This document shows, piece after piece, positions 25,768 through 35,321 of a DNA stretch of 64,000 nt. The position numbers were made by a program, and so were the translations under genes. Within the stretch, counting starts at the first letter, position 1. Each line of letters begins with the position of its first letter. Under the pieces are notes generated by a model. The model was given only the letters and a program-made list of their open reading frames with translations, was not told the DNA's origin and made no database searches. Origin of the DNA: Desulfovibrio sp. UIB00 (lineage in GTDB: Bacteria > Desulfobacterota > Desulfovibrionia > Desulfovibrionales > Desulfovibrionaceae); contig NZ_JAETXJ010000006.1 of NCBI RefSeq assembly GCF_022508225.1, positions 124,001-188,000 on the forward strand. The letters are read 5' to 3'.

Positions 25768-28479
25768 ATGCGCTTACACAGAACACTTCCCCAGGGCAGC
25801 TCACTGGAGTTCACGGCATTCTTTATGAATCGCAGCCTTGCAAGCCGTATGCTGATGCTGGGTTTGCCCCTGCTGGCGCTCGTGCTGCTGATTATTTTTA
25901 CTGCCACGGGCAGCAGCATCGAGGCCATTCTTGATCGCGCAATTGCGCGCAATGCACAGCTTCAATCACAGGCAATGAGCCTTGCGCTGGAGCAGGCGCT
26001 GGACGAAACGCGCAATCAGCTTCTTATTCTCGCCGCTGGTTCCATGGATCAAAAAGACATGGCCAACCGGCTCAAATTCCGCGCCAAGGCCGGTGGCTTG
26101 CGATACAGGGAACTGGCTTTTGAGGGTCTGGCACCAGACAACCGCTATCTGCTTGTCAACACGGGCGGGGATATCATCAATGTTCCCATGCGGCAGGCAC
26201 TTGCCAGCCCCACCGGTCCCTTCCACTCCATTGCCTCGGAACACCGTGCCGGGCACGTCAGCGTTGCCCAGCCCGTTGAAGTGACCTACTCCATGGTGCC
26301 GGTTAAGGGCAGCAACCAGAATATCACCTTGTATGTGCTGCGCTTTTCCACTCCGGTTCATGATGCGGAAGGCACGTTTGCCGGCTACCTGATGCTTTCT
26401 CTGGATCTGAGGGAGCTGCGGGATATCCTGTCCACTTACTCCGGCCCCAATGCCCCCATTGCCGCATCAGGCGATGAGGGGCGCGTGCGTACACTTTTTT
26501 TTGACCGCGATGGCTGGATGCTCTTTCAGTCCGAAGCTCCGGATGCTGGTCTGGCTCAGCGCAGCCTGGGCACAGATGCAGTACGCGCAGGCTTTCTTGG
26601 TGATTTTGGCAGGCCTGGATTTAACACCGCATTCCGGCCTGGCCCCGAGCACATCAATTATTGGAGCATGGTATCCGATGTGCAGGAGGGCAAGTCAGGC
26701 CAGCTTCCCCTTTCTGAAAACAGCTCTCTGTGGAGCAGCAGCCAGATGAGGGTGGAGAGGGTCAGTTATGTCCCTGTAACCTTCAGCCCTGCTTCGCAGG
26801 AAACAATAATATTGGGCGGTTTGGCGGTACTGGACACCAGCTTTACCACCACACGCACGGGCGTACAGCTCATGGGCATCTATGTTGGGGCCTTTGTTGG
26901 CGGTATGCTGCTTTTGGGTCTGAGCCTTTGGTGGCTGGCGCGGCAGACGGGCAGATCGCTCAACGCCGTAACAGCGGAGCTTGAACGCTGCAACGCCGAA
27001 GGGACCGACAAGAATATAGATATGCCCCAACTGCCGCGAGAACTGGAACAACTGAAGGCCGGCATCAACACCCTGCTTGAGCGCTTGCGCTTTGCCGCCG
27101 AGGCGCGCCGCCTGCGCGCCGCTGAGGATGATGCCCAGCAGCAGCGCGAGCCAGTGGAAGATCTGCCGCATCCCGAAGACCTGCCAGTCAACAGCCTTAT
27201 TGGCACATCGCCAGCCATGCTTGCCCTGTGCGACAATGTTCGCAAGGCTTCGCAGGTGATGGCCGATGTGCTGGTTGTGGGCGAAACCGGCACAGGCAAG
27301 GAGCTGGTTTCCGAGGCCATCCACAGGCTCAGTGCTCGGGCCGCAGGGCCGTTCATTACCATCAATTGCGGCGCGCTGGACGAAAATCTGCTCATGGATA
27401 CCCTTTTCGGGCATGTGAAAGGCGCATTCACCGAGGCACGCGCGCCGCGCAAGGGGGCTTTTCTGACGGCGCAGGGCGGTACCCTCATGCTGGACGAAGT
27501 GGGCAATGCGGCCCCAAAGGTGCAGCAGGCCCTGCTGCGGGCGCTCTCCACCAGGCGAATCCGGCCGCTTGGCAGCGATGAAGACGTGCCTTTTGACACG
27601 CGCATCATTGCCGCGACCAATGCTTCCCTTTTAGATGATTCGCAGAAGGGTTCTTTCCGCGAAGATTTGTACTACCGGCTGGCCGTCATCACCATCAACA
27701 CGCCGCCGCTGCGGGAGCGCAAGACGGACATTCCCTCGCTGGCGGTCTATTTTCTCTCGGAAGCTCTCAAGGCCAAGGCCAGGCTGAAGGCAGAAGGCGG
27801 GGCGCAGCCCGCTGGCGCGCTGACGGGCATGACCGCTGCCATGCCGCAGGTCAGCAAAGGAGCAATGGCCAAACTGATGGACTACGACTGGCCCGGCAAT
27901 GTGCGCGAATTGAAAAACACCCTCACCCGGGCCCTGACATTCTGCGAAGGTGGCATTTTACTTGCAGAAGATATTCAGCTTGGCGCGACTACCCAACCGC
28001 AAAACGACGCCATTCCGGCAGGCCAGAGCGATACTACGACAGCTCCGGCGCAGGAATCGCGCAAGCCGCAGGAGGATCCTTGCGAGCAGGGATTCTGCGC
28101 AACACCCCCTGCCGAAGATCCTGCATCGGCAGAAGGTTTGCCCGGCTGGCTGGTTAGCCCTGCGGCCGCAGATATTCCCGTGCAGGCCGCAGTGGGCGAC
28201 CTTGCCCCTCAGCCGCAAAACGAGGCCTCTGCGCAACTGGATACCCTGCTGCGCGGCAAGGACGCTGCAGACAAGCTCAACCGGCGCGTCATGGAGGTCT
28301 GGCCGACCATCGCGGCCTCGGGCAGCATCAGCAGGCAGGAATATCAGGCCCTTGCCGGAAAAAATATTTCCATGCGCACGGCCCAGTACGACCTGCAACT
28401 GCTTGTGCAGCTGGGCCTTGTGCGCAAGGACGGACGCGGCCCTGCGCAAAGGTATATTGTGATCGGGCAGGGACGCTAA
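25768..28479 (+). CDS. Membrane-anchored sigma-54 activator with extracytoplasmic sensor domain
   Basis: This 903-residue single-chain sensor-activator has a membrane segment (about 28-48), a large extracytoplasmic Cache-like sensor region (about 50-360) and a second membrane segment (about 365-390). A linker with a coiled-coil and an AAA+ domain (about 475-730) follow. The AAA+ domain shows Walker A GETGTGKE near 504, Walker B LMLDEVGN, and DWPGNVRELKN. The sigma-54 contact loop reads GAFTEA (about 552-557) instead of GAFTGA. The C-terminal 90 residues resemble a winged helix (ISMRTAQYDLQLLVQLGLV), not the usual Fis-type helix-turn-helix. GGGGAG precedes the ATG. It probably controls the divergent TauE/SafE cluster. 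Confidence 0.88.
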   Translation: MRLHRTLPQGSSLEFTAFFMNRSLASRMLMLGLPLLALVLLIIFTATGSSIEAILDRAIARNAQLQSQAMSLALEQALDETRNQLLILAAGSMDQKDMANRLKFRAKAGGLRYRELAFEGLAPDNRYLLVNTGGDIINVPMRQALASPTGPFHSIASEHRAGHVSVAQPVEVTYSMVPVKGSNQNITLYVLRFSTPVHDAEGTFAGYLMLSLDLRELRDILSTYSGPNAPIAASGDEGRVRTLFFDRDGWMLFQSEAPDAGLAQRSLGTDAVRAGFLGDFGRPGFNTAFRPGPEHINYWSMVSDVQEGKSGQLPLSENSSLWSSSQMRVERVSYVPVTFSPASQETIILGGLAVLDTSFTTTRTGVQLMGIYVGAFVGGMLLLGLSLWWLARQTGRSLNAVTAELERCNAEGTDKNIDMPQLPRELEQLKAGINTLLERLRFAAEARRLRAAEDDAQQQREPVEDLPHPEDLPVNSLIGTSPAMLALCDNVRKASQVMADVLVVGETGTGKELVSEAIHRLSARAAGPFITINCGALDENLLMDTLFGHVKGAFTEARAPRKGAFLTAQGGTLMLDEVGNAAPKVQQALLRALSTRRIRPLGSDEDVPFDTRIIAATNASLLDDSQKGSFREDLYYRLAVITINTPPLRERKTDIPSLAVYFLSEALKAKARLKAEGGAQPAGALTGMTAAMPQVSKGAMAKLMDYDWPGNVRELKNTLTRALTFCEGGILLAEDIQLGATTQPQNDAIPAGQSDTTTAPAQESRKPQEDPCEQGFCATPPAEDPASAEGLPGWLVSPAAADIPVQAAVGDLAPQPQNEASAQLDTLLRGKDAADKLNRRVMEVWPTIAASGSISRQEYQALAGKNISMRTAQYDLQLLVQLGLVRKDGRGPAQRYIVIGQGR

Positions 28480-28557
28480 CAAGCGACATTTACGCATCAG
28501 GCATTCAGCATCGTCAGTTTCAGGGCATGACGAAAATCTGCGATCAAGGATATCCTT

Positions 28558-31122
28558 ATGGCCTCTCTGCTGAAAAAACTGTTTGGCATTGCCCCCCGTG
28601 TTGGCCGCGAGGCGGCCATGGACGCCTTCAACAAACGCTATGCCTCATTCAAGGAGCTGCTCCAGGCCAATGCTGATCTGGCCGGGGTGATGGCGGGGCT
28701 GGACGCCACCCTGCGCGGCGACAAGCACATGGAAACCAGCGAAGTGCGCAAGCAGGCCCGCCGGGCCATATTCCACTGCGAGCGCATGGCCTCGACCCTG
28801 AGCGAAATGTCGGGCCAGTGCGACATCTCCCTGGGCAGCGCCGTACATTCCATTGCCGCACGCATTGAACACGAGCTGGATCAGCACACGCGCGGCGACG
28901 TGCCGCAGTTTACCCTGCCCCTCTCAGAGGTTGACGCCAGCATGGCTTACAGTGTCGGCGGCAAAAACGCCAACCTTGGCGAACTGCGCAACATGCTTGA
29001 TATGCCAGTGCCACGCGGATTTTCCATCACTATCCGGGCTTGCAGCTATTTTTTGCTGCGCACGCCGGGCCTGTTCAAAAACCTCTTCCGGCTGCTGAAA
29101 TCCATTGACCCGGAAAAACCCGCGCGGATTGCAGAAATTTCCCAGAGCATTGAGCGGCTTGTGCAGGAGGCCCCCATCCCTACAGAAGTTGAGCAGGCTC
29201 TTTTTGCAGAATGGGACGCGGCTTTCGGCAAAAACGCAGATGTGGTTGTGGCCCTGCGCTCAAGCGCCATTGCCGAGGACGGCGTGCAATCCTTCGCCGG
29301 TCAGTACCGCAGTATCCTTGGCGTTACCCGCCAGGATCTTTTGTCCGCCTTCAAAAAGGTGGTTGCCAGCCTGTTTTCGCCCCGCGCCCTGACCTATCGC
29401 GCCGAGCACGGTTACGATCTGGACGCCACGGGCATGGGGCTGTGCTGTGTTGAAATGGTGCGGGCCAAGGCCGCTGGCGTGGCTTTTTCGCGCCATCCGG
29501 TAGACCTGCGCTCCAACGCCACTGTCATCAACGGCCTGTGGGGTCTGGGCGAAATGGTCGTGGACGGATCGGGAACCCCCGACCAGTGGCTTGTTTCCCG
29601 CGCCACAAAAAAGATCACCATGGCCACCATTGCCCACAAAACAGTGCGGCTGCGCCTTGTGCGCACCAAGACCGGCCTTGTGGAAAGCTCGCTCGAATCC
29701 GTGCCCGATCCCCTGCGCGATGTTCCCTGCCTCAGCGATGATCAGGTGCGCAAACTGGCAGAAATGGTCATGGAACTGGAGAGGCACTACCAGTATCCGC
29801 AGGATATGGAATGGGCCGTGGACGAAGACGACCAGATTATTTTGCTGCAAACCCGCCCCATGGGGTTGGACAGCGCCTCCGAGGAACATTCTGCCCCGGC
29901 CCTGCGGCACCTGCGCCCCCTGCTTTCAGGCGGCGATATTGCCGCGCGGGGCGTTGGTTGCGGCCCTGTTGTCCATGTGGGCGAAGGGGAAGACATGACA
30001 CACTTCCCCGAAGGGGCGGTCATGCTGCTTGCCCACTCCTCGCCCAACGCCATGGCGGCCATGCGCCGCGCCTCTGCCATTATTGCCGAAACAGGCAGTC
30101 TTACCGGTCACATGGCTTCCATTTGCCGGGAATTTGGCGTGCCTACCATCATGAACCTTCCGGGCGCCAACAGCATCCTGGCCGAAGAGCAGGTCATCAC
30201 TGTTGATGCGCTCACCGGCAGAATTTTTGACGGAGAAGTGCAGGAACTGCTGACCCTGCGGCTGGTGAAACCCCAGACCAGACCCAGCAGCCCGGCCCTG
30301 GTGCTATTGCGGCGCATCTCTCCCTATATTCTGCCACTGCATCTGGTGGATCCGCGCGCGGATACCTTCACGCCCCGTCATTGCACATCGCTGCACGACA
30401 TCATGCGCTATGTGCACGAATTGAGCTATTCCCAGATGTTCCAGATATCCGATAGGGTTACGGATCACTGCGCGGGCGTTGCCAGCAAGCTTGTCTGCAC
30501 GGTGCCGCTTGATCTGCACGTGATTGATCTGGGCGGCGGGCTGCGCAATCCTGAGTCTCGCCAGGTAACACCCAATGATGTGCTGAGCGTGCCTTTCAAG
30601 TGCGTGCTTGACGGCATGCTCAATCCGGCGGTGCAGGCTCGTGGCCCACGGCCTGTAAATATGCGCGGTTTTCTTTCAGTCATGGGGCAGACCGCCATTG
30701 GCTGCAATGAGGAGGGCTGTTCACGCTTTGGCCAGCGCAGCTATGCCATAGTTTCTGACCGCTATCTCAATTTTTCGTCCCGCGTGGGCTATCACTACGC
30801 CATTCTTGACTGCTGGTGCGGCGAAACCCTGAGCAAGAACTACATCCGTTTTGAATTTGCCGGGGGTGCCGCTGCCAATGCTCAGCGCGAAAGACGCGTG
30901 CAGTGCATAGGCCTGATCCTCAAAGAGCTGGGCTTTACCGTCGAGATAACGGGTGATAGACTGCGGGCACGTTACCAGAAATACCCCAGGCATGAGCTGT
31001 GCGCGCGTCTGGATCAACTGGGACGACTCCTGATAATGACCCGTCAGATGGACATGCTCATGGTGGACGATGCAGCAGTGCAATCCTACGCCACCAAGTT
31101 CCTGAATGGCGAATATCATTAG
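28558..31122 (+). CDS. PEP/pyruvate-binding phosphotransferase-like protein (PEP synthase related)
   Basis: The 854-residue protein has a helical N-terminal part (about 1-110), then an ATP/PEP-pyruvate-binding domain (about 120-440, VGGKNANLGELRN, ALRSSAIAEDGVQSFAGQY, DMEWAVDEDDQIILLQTRP). The swivelling phospho-His domain follows, with TGSLTGHMASICREFGVPTI near 515-535. The remaining 280 or so residues lack the TIM-barrel PEP-binding domain motifs of true PEP synthase. So the ATP and phospho-transfer halves are there but the third part is different and unknown. It lies 78 bases after the sigma-54 activator, probably in one transcript. Confidence 0.82.
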   Translation: MASLLKKLFGIAPRVGREAAMDAFNKRYASFKELLQANADLAGVMAGLDATLRGDKHMETSEVRKQARRAIFHCERMASTLSEMSGQCDISLGSAVHSIAARIEHELDQHTRGDVPQFTLPLSEVDASMAYSVGGKNANLGELRNMLDMPVPRGFSITIRACSYFLLRTPGLFKNLFRLLKSIDPEKPARIAEISQSIERLVQEAPIPTEVEQALFAEWDAAFGKNADVVVALRSSAIAEDGVQSFAGQYRSILGVTRQDLLSAFKKVVASLFSPRALTYRAEHGYDLDATGMGLCCVEMVRAKAAGVAFSRHPVDLRSNATVINGLWGLGEMVVDGSGTPDQWLVSRATKKITMATIAHKTVRLRLVRTKTGLVESSLESVPDPLRDVPCLSDDQVRKLAEMVMELERHYQYPQDMEWAVDEDDQIILLQTRPMGLDSASEEHSAPALRHLRPLLSGGDIAARGVGCGPVVHVGEGEDMTHFPEGAVMLLAHSSPNAMAAMRRASAIIAETGSLTGHMASICREFGVPTIMNLPGANSILAEEQVITVDALTGRIFDGEVQELLTLRLVKPQTRPSSPALVLLRRISPYILPLHLVDPRADTFTPRHCTSLHDIMRYVHELSYSQMFQISDRVTDHCAGVASKLVCTVPLDLHVIDLGGGLRNPESRQVTPNDVLSVPFKCVLDGMLNPAVQARGPRPVNMRGFLSVMGQTAIGCNEEGCSRFGQRSYAIVSDRYLNFSSRVGYHYAILDCWCGETLSKNYIRFEFAGGAAANAQRERRVQCIGLILKELGFTVEITGDRLRARYQKYPRHELCARLDQLGRLLIMTRQMDMLMVDDAAVQSYATKFLNGEYH

Positions 31123-31199
31123 CCGCACACCCTTTGCGGGGGTGGGCCCGGCCCCGCACGGCGGCCTGAGCCAACGCGGCACAACACGATTGAGGCCCC

Positions 31200-32459
31200 A
31201 TGCCGCCCCTAGCCGCATCGTCTGCGCAAACCCCGGAAGGCACTGCCTTCCCTGATCCGCCGCAGACGTTATTAAGCCGTGATTTTGTTCTGCTGTTCTG
31301 CATGACCATGTGCTGCAACAGCTTTGTGGCCGTTTTTTACTGCTTTGAGCAATGGCTCGAAGGCCTTTCTGTCAGCCCCAACTGGCGGGGAGTGCTGCTC
31401 TCTTCCATGTTTGTCATGGTTCTGATTTTCAGGCAGGTGGCAAGCGTGGTTCTGTTGCGCCGTGGCAAACTCCTGCCCATGGCCACCGCCATCATCATTT
31501 CAAGCGGCGTCATGCTGGCCTACCCTTATGTGGGCGGCTCCCATATTATTGAGCTGATTCTGCTGTTGCGGGTGGTACAGGGCATTGCCCTTGCTTTTTT
31601 CTCCTGCTGCACGGTGTCCGTGCTGGTGAGTTGCATACCCAAGGGCCAAAGCGCGCGCGGTTTTGCCATCTTTTCGCTCACCCTGCTGCTGCCCTATTCC
31701 ATCATTCCGGCAGTAGGGGAACAGATACTTGCCCTGCTCGGGGGCGAACCTCACCTCTTTGCCTTCACGGCTCTGCTGGGCATTCCCTCCCTGCTTATGC
31801 TGGTGCCGCTGGCGCCACGCCTGCGCAAGCCAGAAATGGCCCAGGAGGCAGAAGGCGGTATGTCTGGTCGGGAATTATGGCATGCGGTGAGTCATTCCGG
31901 CCTGTTTTTTGTGTATATGGCCTGCATGACATTCAGCATCATGACAGTGCTGGCCATCTTTTTCATGAAGGGTTTGTGCTCCATCACCGGCGCGCACCCG
32001 GCGTGGTTTTTCAGCACCTATACGCTCACTATCATTCTTGTGCGTCTGGTGGGCAGCAACAGGCTTGATACGCTGCCGCGCCACAGAATTACCATTTTGT
32101 GCAGCGTTCTGTTGGTCTGCTGCATGCTGGGGCTGGCCTGGGGGCCGCTGTGGGCTTTCATTCCCCTCACCTTCCTGTACGGGTTGGGCCTGGGGCTGCT
32201 CTATCCCCTGCTGGCGGCCATGGTCTATGACCGCTCCACACCCACTACACGCTCCATCAACTCCAATGTAATGATGGCAACCTTCGATTCCAGTGGTATT
32301 TTTGCCCCTATAATCGGAGGATTGGTTATGTACGAGGGCTTCGGTTACCGGGGTGTTTTTGTGGCCACGGCAGTTTCCATCGGCCTGTGCGGCCTTTCCA
32401 TGGTGGCTGACAAGCTGCGCGTTGCCCATTGGCAACGGCAGGGCCGCCACATAGCTTAG
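31200..32459 (+). CDS. Major facilitator superfamily transporter
   Basis: This 419-residue protein has about twelve hydrophobic spans. The typical MFS signature region after the second span reads LRRGKLLPMA, and a second half repeat includes FLYGLGLGLLYPLLAAMVYDR. The substrate cannot be read from sequence. It follows the PEP-synthase-like gene by 77 bases and shares its direction, so activator, phosphotransferase-like protein and transporter may be co-expressed. GAGG lies before the start ATG. Confidence 0.83.
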   Translation: MPPLAASSAQTPEGTAFPDPPQTLLSRDFVLLFCMTMCCNSFVAVFYCFEQWLEGLSVSPNWRGVLLSSMFVMVLIFRQVASVVLLRRGKLLPMATAIIISSGVMLAYPYVGGSHIIELILLLRVVQGIALAFFSCCTVSVLVSCIPKGQSARGFAIFSLTLLLPYSIIPAVGEQILALLGGEPHLFAFTALLGIPSLLMLVPLAPRLRKPEMAQEAEGGMSGRELWHAVSHSGLFFVYMACMTFSIMTVLAIFFMKGLCSITGAHPAWFFSTYTLTIILVRLVGSNRLDTLPRHRITILCSVLLVCCMLGLAWGPLWAFIPLTFLYGLGLGLLYPLLAAMVYDRSTPTTRSINSNVMMATFDSSGIFAPIIGGLVMYEGFGYRGVFVATAVSIGLCGLSMVADKLRVAHWQRQGRHIA

Positions 32460-32540
32460 GCTCCAGACTCTGCAAACGCATGGCAAGAATCCGGTCAACA
32501 GCAGCCCTGCGATGGCGAGAGAAAGTGTTGCCTTTGACAA

Positions 32541-32561
32541 AAATGCAATAATATATCATTT
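32541..32561. promoter_or_regulatory. Zur-box-like operator in front of the zinc operon
   Basis: The palindrome AAATG-N11-CATTT, with an AT-rich centre CAATAATATAT, matches the outer arms of the known proteobacterial Zur box exactly and most of its centre. It overlaps the area just after a TTGACA -35 element (32534-32539), so bound Zur would block transcription of the operon starting near 32616, which itself encodes Zur. Confidence 0.7.
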
Positions 32562-32615
32562 CAGTTTCTGACTCAAAAAACGCTGGCATCCTGATCCAGA
32601 AACATGGGAGAAATG

Positions 32616-33245
32616 ATGAAAAAACTAATTTTATTGGCGGCCTGCTCGGTCTTGCTCACATCCGCCCCCGCGCTTGCGCATGGCCCGCACGAACACGGCG
32701 CGGCCCGCCTGGACGTGGCTGTGGAAGGCAATATTGTAGAAATCAGCCTCGAAAGTCCCCTTGCAAACGCCCTGCCCTTTGAACACGCTCCACGCGATGC
32801 AGCCCAGCGTCAGGCAGTACAGAATATGGCGGCAACCCTGCATAAGGCGGAAAATATTTTTGTTTTTCCCGCCGCTGCCCAGTGCCGCATCAAGAAGGTA
32901 AAACTGGAATCCGAAGCCCTGCCCGAGGCCCTGCTGGGAGCAAATACCACCGCGCAGCCGGAAAAAACGCAAACATCACAGCAGAACGCGTCTACCGCAC
33001 CTGCTGTTGAACCCAAGCCGCATGCAGACCATGACGAAGATACCGGGCACGATGAACACAGCGCTCATGCAGATCTGGACGCGTCTTTCACCTTTGAATG
33101 CGTGCACCCCGAGGTCCTGCACGGCGTGGACGTGCGTCTTTTTTCCGCATGGCCAGCCCTGCATGAACTGCGCGTTCAGATAGTCAGCCCCACTGGGCAG
33201 CACGCCGCCGAGCTGAACGAACAAGCCCACACCCTCAAGTGGTAA
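32616..33245 (+). CDS. ZrgA-like (DUF2796) His-rich periplasmic zinc protein
   Basis: This 209-residue exported protein has a signal peptide ending at ALA-HGPHEHGAARLDV, the DUF2796/ZrgA N-terminal signature. The middle has a His/Asp-rich metal-binding stretch (about residues 135-155, with HADHDEDTGHDEH) and the C-terminal part is beta-rich. Such proteins serve zinc uptake with an ABC transporter. Two other in-frame ATGs lie just upstream (32604, 32613). The chosen one has GGGAG at proper distance. It is the first gene of a five-gene zinc operon. Confidence 0.85.
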   Translation: MKKLILLAACSVLLTSAPALAHGPHEHGAARLDVAVEGNIVEISLESPLANALPFEHAPRDAAQRQAVQNMAATLHKAENIFVFPAAAQCRIKKVKLESEALPEALLGANTTAQPEKTQTSQQNASTAPAVEPKPHADHDEDTGHDEHSAHADLDASFTFECVHPEVLHGVDVRLFSAWPALHELRVQIVSPTGQHAAELNEQAHTLKW

Positions 33246-33250
33246 ATCCC

Positions 33251-34039
33251 ATGAATTCCGTTACGCCAACAGCGCCGCAAGCGCCTTGCAGCATGAATGC
33301 GGGCGAGCAGGCAGTTCTGCTTGAAAACTGCACCTTTTGCTGGCCCGGCCAAAAGGAAGAAACCCTGCGTATCCCCCTGTTCCGCGTGGGCAAAGGGGAG
33401 ACGGTCTTTCTTTCCGGCCCCAGCGGCGGGGGCAAAAGCACCCTGCTCAGCCTTATTTCGGGAATACTGCAACCAGCTTCCGGCAGTGTATGCGTCAACG
33501 GAATTCGTGTGGACACCTTGCCAAGATTCGCCAGAGATTCCTTTCGCGGCGGCACCATCGGCCTGATATTTCAGCAGTTTAATCTTGTTCCGCATCTCTC
33601 CATGCTGGATAATGTGCTGCTGCCCTGCCGCTTTTCGCCCATACGCGCCGCACGTGCGACGGAAAAGGATGGAAGCCCGGAGCAATCCGCGCAACGCCTG
33701 CTTGAACGCCTTGGCCTTGGGCAGGAACTGTGGCGCAAAAGCGTAACCCGTCTTTCTGTGGGGCAACAGCAGCGGGTTGCCGCTGCCCGCGCCCTTGTAG
33801 GCTCGCCCCCGCTGGTCATGGCTGACGAACCCACCTCTGCGCTGGATGCGGAACGGCGGGCAGATTTTCTGCGCCTGCTGCTACGCGAAAGCGCCGAAGC
33901 CGGGTCAAGCCTGCTGTTTGTCAGCCATGACCTGTCTCTGGCAGAATTTTTTGAACGTCGTGTCAGGCTGGCTGAGATTAACCGGGCCGATGCCAGCAGG
34001 GCAGACAAAGGGATAATTCCACAGGGAGAAACCGCATGA
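33251..34039 (+). CDS. ABC transporter ATPase (LolD/MacB type) of the zinc operon
   Basis: This 262-residue cytoplasmic ATPase has Walker A GPSGGGKST, Q-loop FQQFNLVPHLSMLDN, an altered signature LSVGQQQRVAAARAL (V for the usual G) and Walker B LVMADEPTSALD. The type pairs with FtsX-like permeases rather than classical importers. The ATG at 33251 lies just after the ZrgA stop, and a GTG further upstream is less likely. The last four bases overlap the permease start. By context it energises zinc uptake. Confidence 0.88.
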   Translation: MNSVTPTAPQAPCSMNAGEQAVLLENCTFCWPGQKEETLRIPLFRVGKGETVFLSGPSGGGKSTLLSLISGILQPASGSVCVNGIRVDTLPRFARDSFRGGTIGLIFQQFNLVPHLSMLDNVLLPCRFSPIRAARATEKDGSPEQSAQRLLERLGLGQELWRKSVTRLSVGQQQRVAAARALVGSPPLVMADEPTSALDAERRADFLRLLLRESAEAGSSLLFVSHDLSLAEFFERRVRLAEINRADASRADKGIIPQGETA

Positions 34040-35307
34040 GCCGCTGGCGTTTTTTGTTGGGGCTTGCCTGGTCGAGCGCCTGGTACCGCCGGGGAACCCT
34101 GAGCCTTGTGGTGTTTTCCATAGCGCTTTCCACCACCTTGCTGCTCGGTATGGAGCGAGTGCGTACTCAGGTGCGCGATAATTTTATTCAGGCAGTTTCC
34201 GGCACGGATATGGTGGTGGGAGCACGCGGCAGCGAGTTGCAACTGCTGCTCTATGCCGTGTTTCACATGGGCAAAGCCACCAACAATATGGGGTGGGACA
34301 GCGCCCAGCGCGTTGCCCAGCGCAAGGACGTGGCCTGGACGATTCCCCTTTCGCTCGGCGATTCGCACAAGGGATTTGCCGTAGTGGGCACTACGGACGA
34401 TTTTTTTACCCAGTACCAATATAGCAGGCGCATGCATCTGCAATTTGCCCAGGGCGCACCCTTTGACGGCATCTTTGATGTTGTGCTGGGGGCAGACGTT
34501 GCCAGCAAAGAACACTACAAGCTTGGCGACAGGCTGGTGCTCAGCCACGGCTCGGGCAGCGCCCACCTTGCCCAGCATACGGACAAGCCCTTTACTGTGT
34601 GCGGCATTCTTGCGCCCACAGGTACCCCTGTGGACAGGGCTTTGTACATCAGCCTTGCCGCCATGGAGGCCATCCATATCGACTGGCAGGGCGGCGCGCC
34701 TACGCCGGGTTTTCATGTACGCCCAGATCAGGTAAGCAAGTTCAGCCTCACGCCCAAGAGCATTACAGCGGTGCTGGTTGGCCTGAAAAACCGCGCCCGC
34801 GTTTTTGCTGCGCAAAGGGAAATCAACGCCGACCAGCAGGAGGCCCTCATGGCCGTTATGCCCGGGGTGGCGCTGGATCAGTTGTGGAGCCTGCTGCGCT
34901 CTGGCGAAAATGCCTTGCGCGTCCTTTCCTGGCTGGTAACGGTGGCTGGCCTCGCTGGCCTCGTGGCCGCCATTCTGGCAGGGCTGGGTGAACGGCGGCG
35001 CGAGCTGGCTGTGCTGCGCGCGGCAGGGGCCAGCCCTCTGGATATTGTGGCCCTGCTGGCTTTTGAAGGCACGCTGCTGGTCCTCACGGGCGCCTTGGCG
35101 GGTGCTGCCGCTCTGGCCGCCCTGCTTGCAGTGTTTGGCCCGGTGCTGGCTTCGGGTTATGGACTGAATCTCACGCTCACGCAGCCCACAACCGCCGAAT
35201 GGCGTTTGCTCGGTGGGATTGTGGCTGCTGGTTTCTTTGCCGGGCTTATCCCGGCATGGCGCGCCTACCGCATGAGTCTGGCTGACGGCCTCAACGCCTC
35301 TGCATAA
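34036..35307 (+). CDS. FtsX-like ABC permease of the zinc operon
   Basis: The 423-residue inner-membrane protein has the MacB/FtsX layout. One N-terminal span (about 20-38) is followed by a large periplasmic domain (about 40-280) and three C-terminal spans. The last include the conserved RRRELAVLRAAGASPLDI and the final AWRAYRMSLADGLNA. The ATG overlaps the stop of the ATPase gene (ATGA). Together they form the transport unit that partners the His-rich protein, as in the Zrg systems of Vibrio, by inference from gene content. Confidence 0.87.
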   Translation: MSRWRFLLGLAWSSAWYRRGTLSLVVFSIALSTTLLLGMERVRTQVRDNFIQAVSGTDMVVGARGSELQLLLYAVFHMGKATNNMGWDSAQRVAQRKDVAWTIPLSLGDSHKGFAVVGTTDDFFTQYQYSRRMHLQFAQGAPFDGIFDVVLGADVASKEHYKLGDRLVLSHGSGSAHLAQHTDKPFTVCGILAPTGTPVDRALYISLAAMEAIHIDWQGGAPTPGFHVRPDQVSKFSLTPKSITAVLVGLKNRARVFAAQREINADQQEALMAVMPGVALDQLWSLLRSGENALRVLSWLVTVAGLAGLVAAILAGLGERRRELAVLRAAGASPLDIVALLAFEGTLLVLTGALAGAAALAALLAVFGPVLASGYGLNLTLTQPTTAEWRLLGGIVAAGFFAGLIPAWRAYRMSLADGLNASA

Positions 35308-35321
35308 TAAAGGAACCTGCC

